The notes under the pieces were generated by a model that was not told the DNA's origin, did not search any database, and worked only from the letters and a program-made list of their open reading frames with translations. DNA of 64,000 bases, taken from positions 34,083,832-34,147,831 of the forward strand of contig NC_081830.1 of NCBI RefSeq assembly GCF_030867095.1, in the 5' to 3' direction. The DNA comes from Alligator mississippiensis. Lineage: Eukaryota; Chordata; Crocodylia; Alligatoridae. A program made the position numbers and the translations under genes. Positions 1 through 9,620 of the stretch are shown here, piece after piece (position 1 is the stretch's first letter; each line of letters starts with the position of its first letter).

Positions 1-640
1 CTGCCCTTTCAGTACTACTTTACTGCCAGGTGGTTTTTTTTAATTTTAATTTCTGTTGCCAGGGCAAAAACTTTAATCTGTGGAAACAATTTTTGACTGA
101 GTTGGAGTGGACAAGACATGGGGAATCCCCTGCTCCTTCTACACTGGTGATGTGGACCTGGAGCATTAGGAAGCTCACAAGTGATAAGAAGAAACAGTTC
201 TTTATTTTGTCACCCTCTCTGAAGGCCAGATGACAGTGAGCTAATGAGGAGTGGCTTCTTTCCCACAGAGCAGAGGACTGAGTCCAGGGACAAAAAGCTG
301 CTAGATTTCATCTTAAAGGGGCACCCCACTGGACACACCTAAATTAGTATTAAGTCTGCAATGAATGAAGCAAGCCTCGGTCAGCCAGATCCTGATTTCA
401 ATTGCCCAGAGGTTAGTCTGGAGTAGCCCTCCAGCAAATGAACCAAGTAGCTACTCTACAACTTTAACTATGTCACCCAGGTTAGGGGCTACCCATTTAA
501 ATTGACCTCAGCTCCCACCGCATTCTGTGTATCTAAATATTTACTCACCCTTGTAGATGGCTAGATGCAAGCTCAACCCAACAGACTTCAGAGGAACACA
601 AATATAATGATGAAAAGGATGAATACAAATTTCTAGTTCA
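1..640. other. Intergenic, nothing recognised
   Basis: Only short ORFs without recognisable domains are present. I see no CR1, receptor or RNA-gene similarity here. Confidence 0.5.
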
Positions 641-644
641 AAGA

Positions 645-860
645 GAGGAAGCAAAAGGGCATGGTACCTCTGTGAGCTGAGGAAGGGGTTTTCCCTTCTT
701 TTCCAAGCTTGGGCATTTCTGTTCTTCTACCTCAAGTGCAGGGCTGCTGCATGAGGCAGGGGCCAGGCCTGACCCAACTGACACCTCCTTCAAAAAATCA
801 GCCTCAGACCATCTCTGTTGGAAGGAAGGAACCTTAGTAGCATCATTTGTTAGAGCACCT
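645..860 (+). repeat. Local repeat block A, copy 1
   Basis: This segment recurs at 2405-2620 and, more diverged, at 6785-7010. Shared landmarks are GTACCTCTGTGAGCTGAGGA, GCTTGGGCATTTCT and a stretch ending CCTTAGCAGCA. It has no coding signature, and its family is unknown to me. Confidence 0.7.
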
Positions 861-1426
861 TCAGCTTCCTTTGTGCAAAAATGAAGTTTACTTTTTGCCA
901 TCTTTAATTTTCCCTGAGCCTTAGGAAGGGCATGTGTACCCAAAAGCTTGCAGAAAAATATTTTTTTTTTGCGATTTCTTATTTGGTCTATGTGGTGGTG
1001 AGAAGCCCCCACAAGCCCTAAGCTGGCTGGGGGGAACTCTGAGAGCCCCTGTGGGGAACAAACAGACTGCCCACACCCCAGGAAACTCACCTTTTGGTGC
1101 ATGGCTGGAGCTGGAACTGGAGCCACAGCCACGCGAGCCAGCATTATGCTGGCTCTTTAAACAGCTGGTCCCGAGGTGGGGAAGCCCCGGGTTAATTGCA
1201 GCCGCGGGCAGTTTAAAAACCCCGCCAGAAGCCGGCAGGGGAAGTGGAGCAAGGGAGAAAGCCAGCAGGGAGTACACTGGGCAGGCAGGGACTCCGGTAT
1301 CTGACAGGAATGTTGCTGCAGGTGCTGTGCCTGAACCTGGAGCAGGGTGAGCAGCGTCCCTGAGCTAGGCTAGGGAGGATTGGTCCCTGGCTGCCCCAGT
1401 TGTGGAAATCCTAGGAGCATCTCTCT

Positions 1427-1457
<31 letters not shown>

Positions 1458-1925
1458 GTGCAAGATAACACCTGCCTAGCCCTCTGGCACCAGGGTCTGG
1501 GGCTTCAGGTGCCTTAACATCCGGGCAACTGACCAGTGCCAAATCTGACACTGAACCCCTTACTAAAGCAGCTTACAGTGAGTGACGGAACAGTGAGACC
1601 AACGCTCAAGCAGTTGGCGAGTGGATGGGGTGTAGGGGAGGTGGAGCCCTGAGGAACATCATGTCACAAAAAAAAATGTGAGTACTCCCGTCACCGGGAC
1701 ACCCGGGAAGAACTCCACTGAACCCCTCCTTTTTCCATTAACATCAAGTCATGGCAGATGAGTTTTGGGGCGCTCCGGTAAAGGGGGATGGTGTGGTACT
1801 CACCCTGCCCACTAGGGATGCCACAGTCTAATAAAAAGTATCATCTCTGAACCAAGAGTTCTAGAGTTTTACATTTCTTTTTGTCTCAGACTAACATGGC
1901 TACCAAATATATCCCTGAAACAAGG
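858..1925 (+). repeat. Local repeat block B, copy 1, split by an LTR
   Basis: The left part (858-990) and right part (1826-1925) together match the continuous copy at 2108-2325. Landmarks are GTGCAAAAATGAAGTTTA, AGGAAGGGCA, TTGGTCTAATAAAAG and TATCATCTC, ending near ACTAACATGGCTACC. The tail resembles the 3' end of reptilian short interspersed repeats, but I cannot name the family. The interruption is the solo LTR at 991-1825. Confidence 0.7.
991..1825. mobile_element. Solo LTR (retroviral-type fossil), first family
   Basis: An 835-bp block begins TGTGGTGGTG and ends ATGCCACA, so the ends are TGTGG...CCACA. It is flanked by a perfect 5-bp target duplication GTCTA (986-990 and 1826-1830). The uninterrupted paralogue of the host repeat at 2251-2260 shows the empty site with a single GTCTA. 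The body is GC-rich and holds a short (GA)n run at about 1430-1457. No internal viral genes accompany it, so it reads as a solo LTR left by recombination. Orientation and exact ERV class are not determined. Confidence 0.75.
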
Positions 1926-2107
1926 AAGATGCTGAATTTTAGCTGAATTTAAATTAAAATTCATTGCTGAACAACAAGAAAGATTTCTGCATCTCCCTGC
2001 CTTTCTGCCATCTAACACCACCAGGGAAGGAATTCTGCCTTATCTGCATGTCAAAGCGCAACTCACAAAGACACTGTCATGGACCCAGAGAAACAAACTT
2101 CTACTTT

Positions 2108-2325
2108 CAGCTTCCTCTTGTGCAAAAATGAAGTTTATTTTCTACCTATGGGGACTTTTTACTATCTTTAATTTTCCTTGCGCCTGAGGAAGGGCAAGTG
2201 TGCCTGAAAGCATGCAGAAAAAGATATATATTTTTTTGCAATTTCTTAGTTGGTCTAATAAAAGTTATCATCTCAGAACCAACAGTCCTAGAGTTTTGCA
2301 TTTCTTTCTGTCTTAATCCAACACA
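2108..2325 (+). repeat. Local repeat block B, copy 2 (uninterrupted)
   Basis: This is the continuous version of the repeat that carries the LTR at 991-1825. It runs from CAGCTTCCTCTTGTGCAAAA through TTGGTCTAATAAAAG to CTTAATCCAACAC and serves as the empty-site reference. Confidence 0.7.
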
Positions 2326-2404
2326 TTTTCAAGAAACACAAAGGTAACCAGCAAAAAGTTTAAATTGCTATGAATTTCTATGTGATTTTCTGGTTTAAAA
2401 ATGC

Positions 2405-3340
2405 AAACAAAAGGGCTCAGTACCTCTGTGAGCTGAGGAAGGTGCTCCACGTGCTTTTCCAAGCTTGGGCATTTCTCTTGGTCTACCTCAGGTGCAGGGG
2501 GGTGCTGCCAGGTGAGGCAGGGGCTGGGCCTGACTCAACTGAAACCTCCTCTGAAACACCAGTCTCAGCACTTCTCTACTGAAAAGAAGAAACCTTAGCA
2601 GCACATATTCTGTTAGGATGCATTATTGCCTGTCTTTGTGTTCTGTTTTCCTCAGAAGCTGCTTCATAAACCTTCGCTACATGGAGCATTTTATTGAGTA
2701 CAATTGCAGAAAAAAAGTGAGTTGGACTGGCACACCAAGAAACCCTAAGTCACAAGTGCCTCTCTTTTCCAGTATTTCCCATTCAAGCGACCACACTCCT
2801 ACACAGGCCACCTACCATCAGATGCTGGGAACCAGGCACACAAAGACAAACACAAGAGCTCTCCTACCTGCTCACACCCTTTCTTGCAGACCTGAGTGGG
2901 CTTTTGGTTTCAGGACCTCTGCTACCTGCATGGAAGGACGAGAAATGCAAACTGAAAACAAATCAGCTTTCAAATTGGTACCAGTGAAGGAATGGCTTGC
3001 TCACAGGTTTGACTATGAGGAAGATCTGGGACTCAGCCAGTCATTTACACAGGAAGTAGTTCACACCAAGGTGCTTTTATGACAGGTCTTGTTCCCCAGC
3101 TAATTCAAATGTTCTCTGCATAGCGTAAATCTGGGGAACTCTATGGTGCCTCATTGCACTCTGAAGGACCTTCCAAAGAAGGCTCTTAGCTGCTGTCACA
3201 AACTCTGCATGATTTCAGGACTACCTCTGGCAGGAGGGGAAGAAAGGGCATCCACCACAACTAACTTTAACAGCAGAATGAGAACGCGTGACTGGGACAG
3301 GACTGCAGTAGATGTGGGACAGCTGGAGATATAAGTCTAG
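2405..3340 (+). repeat. Local repeat blocks A and C, copy 2
   Basis: 2405-2620 repeats block A. 2620-3340 (block C) is paralogous to 7000-7500, sharing GTGCATTATTGCCTGTCTT, AATTGCAGAAAA and the flanking order. The 154-codon ORF at 2618-3082 lies in this repeat and is not conserved in the paralogue, so I do not call it a gene. Confidence 0.6.
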
Positions 3341-3599
3341 GGTGTTCTGAAAATTCATTTTTCTTTGTTGTTACCAGATTTGCTCATCACTTTGGGGTGG
3401 GCTCATTTATTAGGGGTACGTTTCTAGGGTCTTGGTAATTCTATCAATGTACTGCTTGTGTTACTTGTGTTTCTATACGGAGCTGTATATCTTCCTTCTG
3501 CAAGTCCTCACCCCCAATGGAGCTATCTTGCAGGACTCAGTTTCAATGGGGCTGGGTTCCTCCAACCACCAAATCAGTCATACACACAAACACACACAG

Positions 3600-3860
3600 A
3601 TTAACGTGACACGCCTGACCCAGCTGGGTTGATCAGCATGGACGGGCTGACACCCTTATATGCTAAGAATCAGTTCATCAGAGCAACAATAAACTGAAGC
3701 CAAACACAAGCACACAGGTAAACAGAATCCCTGTGAATCTGGCTGGGTGTCCAGCTGACACCCTCATAGGCCAGCATTCAGTTCATTAGGGCATGTCTGG
3801 GTCAAACTGGGTCAATCAGCCTGTACAAGCTGATCCCCTTATGTGTTTCAAACTCAGCAC
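3600..3860 (+). repeat. Short local direct repeat
   Basis: Phrases of the type CAGCTGGGTTGATCAGC, GCTGACACCCTTAT and CAGTTCATCAG occur two to three times within 260 bp with drift. This looks like a small imperfect tandem duplication; the element type is unknown. Confidence 0.5.
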
Positions 3861-3999
3861 GTCCCAATCTTTAGCTTCTTGATGAGCAGACCCCACAGTA
3901 TTTTTGGGCTTCACAGGGATCTTTACCTTAGGTAAAAGAAGCATTGCTGCAGAGCAAGTGGGGAAGGAGAAGTAGAGATGGAAAAATATACCCAGTTAC

Positions 4000-4860
4000 T
4001 ACCAGTTTGATTATAAAAGTTATTTATTGCTAAATATATGAAATATATAATGGTACTAATAGTAATAGACATGCAAAGGAAAAACAAACACAAACAATTA
4101 CAGTATTACCCTGGTTTCACTAAGTATTTGGGGAAACTTAGCTCAAGCTTAAATAATACAGTTCAGGTTCAGAAATTTATGCCTAGAGAGAGAAAAGAGA
4201 AAAGAGAAAAGAGAGAGAGAGAGAGAACTGGGATCTCACCAGCCAAAGGCACATGGGTTGCAATGTTGACAGATAAAGTTTTCAGCACGATCCTTGAAGA
4301 GAGATGATCTGTTTCTTCCAGACTCTCGAGAATACAGCAGCTGGTGTGAGAGAGAGTTCTCCTCTTGAAGCACACACACACTCTGCTGCTGTTTTACAGA
4401 TTTTTATACCCTCAGTTCAGCTTTTTCGAAGCATTTTCAATAGTGTAAATCATTGTCTTTTCTCTTGACAAGGGGTTATTTGGTTTGGAACATTTCAAGA
4501 AACTGATTGATAATCAGGAAAAACATAAGGTTAGGGAGTAACCAGACACTTAGGAGTCAACTTGAAATTTCTATGGATAGCAGATATACTGCAAAGGGGG
4601 GGGGGGGGGGGGGGTTCTTTGTGAGTCAGACAGGCTGCGTCCTGTGCCAGGGTCTCCCAGTAACACGGAGCTGAGAGGTAACATTGGTTCATTCTCCCAT
4701 GAGCAAAGGGGGTAAGTTAGGCACCAGGTTTTCAGCTCGCTAGAGAGGCAGTTATATAGGAAAATAACTGAATAGGTCAAAAAGGTTAATATCCTATTAG
4801 CCACAAAAGGTGTAATCACCATATTTGTTCTGCTTATATTGGAGTGATACTGTAACCATG
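4000..4860 (-). mobile_element. Possible LTR-like segment (weak)
   Basis: Read on the minus strand, a TATA-like GGGTATAAAAATC (near 4400) is followed some 350 bp on by AT-rich sequence with polyadenylation-like hexamers. This layout resembles an LTR, but I found no clean ends or target duplication. The segment includes a (GA)n run at about 4190-4226 and a long poly-G run near 4597-4615. Confidence 0.25.
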
Positions 4861-5284
4861 ATGGTCCAAGAAATATGCAAGAAGCAAGGGTTTTGGCACT
4901 GCCTTCAGAAACTTGTCTATGTCAGTCCCAAGCATGCAGTTTAACCAATAAAAGGCACTGCCTAGAAAAATCATTATTTGTTTTTGACAGTTCTCCCACC
5001 GTGTAGTATTTACAAATGGGATATATAAAGGGACTGTTTGTGGCTACTGTGAATCAGACTTGTGTTTATGCTTTACTTCAATGTAATGTGTATCCCAGGC
5101 ATAAAGCTGTGTATCAAGCAGCTTCTTATCATTAATAGCATTATTTTATTTTATTTGTCTTAGCTTCTGTGTAGAAACCATTTTTCCCCTACTCACAAAT
5201 TAAATTATTTTTTCTCTATTCTTGTCTGTTCTTTCTCTCTTCATGCTGTAGAGTTTGATGCTACCAGAACTTTGAAAAATCTTT
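4860..5284. other. Intergenic, AT-rich
   Basis: I see no coding or repeat family signal here. Confidence 0.4.
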
Positions 5285-5352
5285 ACTTGAGCAGGGCGCT
5301 GGACTAGGTGATTTCCTGAGGTCCCTTCCAACCAGACTATTCTGTGATAGAA
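5285..5352 (+). mobile_element. CR1 LINE 3' tail, short
   Basis: GGGCGCTGGACTAGGTGATT, then GAGGTCCCTTCCAACCAGA and ATTCTGTGATA, is the typical 3' end of CR1. It is of the ATTCTRTGAT type rather than the CATAGAT type seen elsewhere here. It is heavily 5' truncated. Confidence 0.85.
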
Positions 5353-5639
5353 ACTCAGCCTTTGCTTTGTCTGGCCCCTCACAAAAGTCTACACTTCACT
5401 GTTGCTGTTATAGAGAATGTTCACTAAGGGTAAGCATCAGCAAAACTCCATATGGGAGAGCAACTGTAGAAGACTTATTTTTACTCAGGCAACTGATGAA
5501 AGTTGTATCCACTAAAGCAATTTCAGTGCTATAAGCTGTGTCTACAATGAGAAGGTTGGCCAGTGTAGTAAAACCGGCAAACCTTTCCTAGGACAGACCA
5601 TGACTATGAACAAAGGAATGTGCCATGAAGCAATAGTCC

Positions 5640-6620
5640 CCCAGGACATTCTGGTGAATTTGATTGGGGGTGTTAGTCCCCTGTTAATGCTTTAGTTTTG
5701 TAGTGGTTTTGTTGTAAGTGGGGCTGATGAGGCCTGGGGAGAAAGAGCAAGGTACCTGGCAGGAGAGAAAGGGTAGATGCAAGGGCACAGATGCACAAAG
5801 GCTGAGCCCCAGAACACTATTGGGCCATGAAAGTGGTGAGACTATGCACCAGCAAATGTTATGTTGTTTAATTTGTTATTTTAGTATGCCCAGGCAGGGG
5901 CACAACTTGTGGGAGCCTGTACTTTTCTCTCTCCTCTCTTGGAGCACGCTTGAGAGAAGAAAACAAGCCATGGTAAAGATGTGATGGAAGAGGGCAAGTG
6001 GGCTGAGGTCTAGCCTGCAGCTCTAGGGGGGAACAGTTTGTGGGGGCCCCAGCATGAGCCTGTGTTGATGTAAGTAGATGCTGTTAATAGTCTCATAGGT
6101 AGGATGTCTAGATGCCCTTTTCACTGCAGGAGGAGATGGTAGTCTGAGCCTGGGAGCAGGTCACGGAGACTGCTCCCTGATTGCTTCTCCACAACTTTAT
6201 GTTTAATTTGGTTGGGGGTGTTTTAGTGTCCTGGTTAATGCTGTCATTTTGTAATGGTTTTCTCCTGAGTGTGGCTTCTTGGGCCTATGGAAAAAGAGTG
6301 AGGCTGCAAGAGCTGGGGAGAGAGAAAGGGAGACCCAGGGAGGACAGAGTGAAGAGTAAAGTGGAGTCCAAGGCATAACACAGGGAACGGCTGTGATGCA
6401 ATAAAGACAGTTTGTTTGCAGCTGAGCAGGCTGCTATGCTGGTTAGGGTGTCCGCATGCAGACCTGCCATTTTGTAGAAGAAAACACCTCCCCTTTCTGG
6501 GAGCTGACGACAAGAAAGGAGCTCTCCAAGGCAGAGGCGCTACAGATCACCGAAGAAGCCAGGGACAGAGAAGAGGCAGAGTCTCAAAGCCAGAGACTTG
6601 ACCCTTGAGAAGCTGCACCA
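5640..6620 (+). repeat. Two diverged copies of an unnamed repeat
   Basis: 5650-5800 and 6190-6340 share the order GGGGGTGTT, CTGTTAATGC, TTTTGTAATGGTTTT, GGCCTGGGG and AGAGAAAGGG. The spacing is about 550 bp. Between them, phrases such as TTTGTGGGGGCCCC also recur with drift. No protein similarity is recognised. Confidence 0.5.
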
Positions 6621-6784
6621 CAGCTGCATTCAGAAGGGTTCTTCAGGAGGGGGAAGACCAAAAAAGGCTTCTATTTGGGAAGGCCTGGTGAGAGCTCTTA
6701 ACTTGACTGACTTCAGTGGGACACAAGATAAGCAGCAAAAAAGCTGAAGACCTCCATTCCCTCTTCTCATTCAGAAAGGCGAAG

Positions 6785-7500
6785 TAAAAAAGCACAGTAC
6801 CTCTTTCCTTTGAGGAATGTGGTCTACGTCCCTGTCTGAGCTGGGGGTATCTGTTCTTCCACCTCAAGGGCAAGGAGCCTTCCAGATGAGGCGTGACACA
6901 ACGTGACTGAAATGACCCCTCCTTCCAAACATCCAGCTCAGCATATAGCTGTTAAAAGGAAAGCACCCCAGTACCATGTATTTTGCCAGGGTGCATTATT
7001 GCCTGTCTTACTTTCTGCTCCATTCCTCCCCCATTACATGCTCCATGCTCCCAGGTTCCCAGGTTGTAGCATGTAATGTAAGGAGTATAATTGCAGAAAA
7101 TGAGTCAGACCAGCACTCAGAGAAGCCCTGAGTTTCAAGGGTCTCTGGAGAAGTATGGTCACCAGAATGGCACGAACTAGAGGACAAAGGCCACCTACCA
7201 CAGGTAGGAGCATGGCAGAGTGCCTCAAAGACATACTTCAGTAAATAAGTGGATAACTTATGGCTGAAAACACAGTTTAGACACATGGCACATGTATATC
7301 CAAAGACGAAACAAGCAGAGGGGTAAGCTTGGAATCCCCACATGTTTGTCCAGCTGTCATTTCATGTCCTCCAGAAGGTCTGAGTGGGCTCTGATCTCTG
7401 GGGTAGAGAAATGGGGCATGTTTCAAACCACATGCATATTGTTACTACATGCAAGCTTTGAGGTTAGTGGTTGGAGAGGGGGCTGGGAGTTTCCCCTGTG
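6785..7500 (+). repeat. Local repeat blocks A and C, copy 3
   Basis: This is a diverged copy of 2405-3340: block A at 6785-7010 followed directly by block C. The repeated A-C order shows the unit moved or duplicated as one piece. Confidence 0.6.
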
Positions 7501-8330
7501 GGGACCAACACACCTGGCACTTTGGTAAGGTGCAAGAAAAAGAGGAGTTAAAAGCTGACTGTCTTAAAGCACTGACACTGATGGAGTGGGTAGAGGGGAA
7601 GGAACAAAGGTAAATGCAAGGAAAGTTAAGACCATGAGCAAAAGTGAGTGACAGCTGCTGTGTGGGGGGTACTTTTCATAGTGAAATACAACTTGACCTT
7701 GAGACTTATTTTAACCCTTAAAGCCAGCATGGCATCATTTCATGAAAACACATCTGGCAATCAAAGTGACCCATCCTCTTAAACCTCACTGTAAATACGG
7801 CTGACTCAATCCAGAAAGATATTGCAGAACTTTTGCCAACTACTTGCACTTCTTGATGGCACAATACATTGTAACCTGGCTCCTACTCATACTAGCACTG
7901 TCTCTGTTGATGACTTGTCCTCCAAGGCAGGAAAACAATGCATTTCAACCTGCCTACATGTAGTTAGGAACAAAGATGCACCTGCGAAGACTTGCAACCT
8001 TATGTTAGTCCTTACGGTCATGAACATTCACTTAAGTTTACAGAACTGGAAAGATGAAGTCCCAGGAATTTTGCTAGTACATCACAGCAGAACGTAGCAC
8101 CAGGAGAGCTATGGGGAACTGGGAACACCAAAGTTGTTTCTGTCTCCTTCTCCTAGCTACACTGCTCTCTGTTCTGCTTGGGACACCCAGTCCTTGCACC
8201 GTGGTGGGCCTGGCATCACAGTGTCCTCAAGGACCTTACCTGGAAGCAAGGCAACTCCTTCTTCAGTAAGAGAAGTCCACCACTGACTGCATGACGCTGT
8301 AGTATGCTGTAGCAAAGAATGGAGGGGGTC
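7500..8330. other. Intergenic, nothing recognised
   Basis: Only short ORFs without domains occur, and I see no repeat family. Confidence 0.4.
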
Positions 8331-8430
8331 TTTTCCAACTGGGCTTTTTAAACATGTCCAAATGAAATCTTTGCATGGTTCTGTAGATGCAAAGATTTCA
8401 TTTGGACGTTTAAAAAGCCCAGCTGGAAAA
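8331..8430. repeat. Near-perfect hairpin, 45/43-bp arms
   Basis: The left arm (8331-8375) and right arm (8388-8430) are reverse complements across a 12-nt loop. They differ by one substitution and a 2-nt gap. Each arm includes CCCAGCTGG-like and AAGATTTCATTTGGAC motifs. It lies about 90 bp upstream of the 50-bp array. Such fidelity suggests a recent inverted duplication or a small fold-back element. Confidence 0.9.
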
Positions 8431-8519
8431 GATTGCCTTCACAAGATCTGCCAGTATGCAAACAGCCTCAGTAAATAGCCATGAAGGATCGGAGCTGTCC
8501 CTTTTATCCCTGTGAGCAA

Positions 8520-9620
8520 ATGAAAACTTTACTGCACCCAGGAAAAGGCTTTCTACAGCCCTCTGGTGGTCAAAAATGGTACTGCATCTGGAAAATGGCT
8601 GTCTACCGCCTCCTGATGGCCAAAAACTGTTCTGCGGGGAGGAAATGGCTCTGTGGCACTCCCTGGTGGCTGAAAAAGGTACTGCACTAGGGAAACGGCT
8701 CTCTTGCACCCTCTCTGGCCAAAAACAGTACTGCACCCAGCAAATGGCTCTCTAGCACCCTCAGGTGTCTGAAAAGGGTAGTGCAGCCAGGAAACAGCTC
8801 TATAGTACCCCTCAATAGCTAAAATGGTATTGTGGCCCAAAAGCAACTCTGCAGCACTACCTGGCAGCTGAAAATGGTATTGCGCCCAGGAAAAGGCTCT
8901 CGAGCATACCCTGGTGAACAAAAATGGTACTGCACCAGGGAAACAGCTCTTTAGGGATCCCCTAGTGACTGAATACGGTACTGCAGCCAGGAAACAGCTC
9001 TCTAGTGACCAGCAATGGCCAAATTGGGTTCTGCAGCCAGGAACCATCTCCCTAGTGCCCCCTGGGGACTGAAAAATGTATGGAGGATCGGAAACTGCTC
9101 TCTAGCACTCCCCGGGGGTCAAAAATAGTCCTGCACCCAGGAAACAGCTCTCTATCTAGCACCCCCTGGTGGCCTAAAAGGGTACTACTCCTGAGAAAAG
9201 GATCCCTATCACCCCCCCCGCGTGGACAAAAATGTTTTCTGGCCCCCAGGGGGCACTAGACAGCCATGTGCAGCCCACAGTACCGTGTTTGGCCACCAGG
9301 CAATGCTAGAGAGCCACCTGCAGCACACAGTACTGTTTTCAGCCATCAGGGGGCACCACAAAGCCTTCTGTGGGCCGCAGTACCATGTTCTGCCAGTATG
9401 GGGCCCTAGGGAGCCATTCCTTGCCTGCAGTACCATTTTTGGTCACCAGCGATGCTAGACAGCCACCGGCAGGCCAGTGTACCATTTTTGGCCACCAGAG
9501 GGTGCTAGAGAGCTGGCGGGAGGCCACAGTACAATTTTTGGCCACTAGGGGGCACTTGAGAGCAATCTGCGGCCCGCACTACTGTTGTTGGCCAGCAGGG
9601 GGCACTAGAAATAGGACTGC
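8520..9620. repeat. 50-bp minisatellite of CTCF-like motifs, two opposed blocks
   Basis: About 22 units recur every 50 bp. In the left block (14 units, about 8554-9226) the motif reads on the minus strand, as in TAGCACCCCCTGGTGGCC at 9157. In the right block (8 units starting at 9240, 9290, 9340, 9390, 9440, 9489, 9539 and 9589) it reads on the plus strand, as in TGGCCAGCAGGGGGCACTA. The rest of the unit is A-rich spacer plus GTACTGCACCCAGGAAA-like sequence. The known CTCF consensus is close to TGGCCACCAGGGGGCGCTA. Orientation flips at about 9227-9239, so the blocks diverge. Function is inference from motif similarity. Confidence 0.85.

Noticed and set aside
934-1350. Overlapping ORFs of 118-168 codons in a GC-rich stretch
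   Set aside because: They fall within the solo LTR 991-1825 and its flanks, read in several frames on both strands, and none has a domain.
2618-3082. A 154-codon plus-strand ORF
   Set aside because: It lies in local repeat block C, and its paralogue near 7000-7400 is not open in the same way.
8520-9620. CRISPR-like array
   Set aside because: The 50-bp units are contiguous and vary throughout, with no constant repeat and unique spacer pattern. The genome is a vertebrate's. It is a minisatellite.
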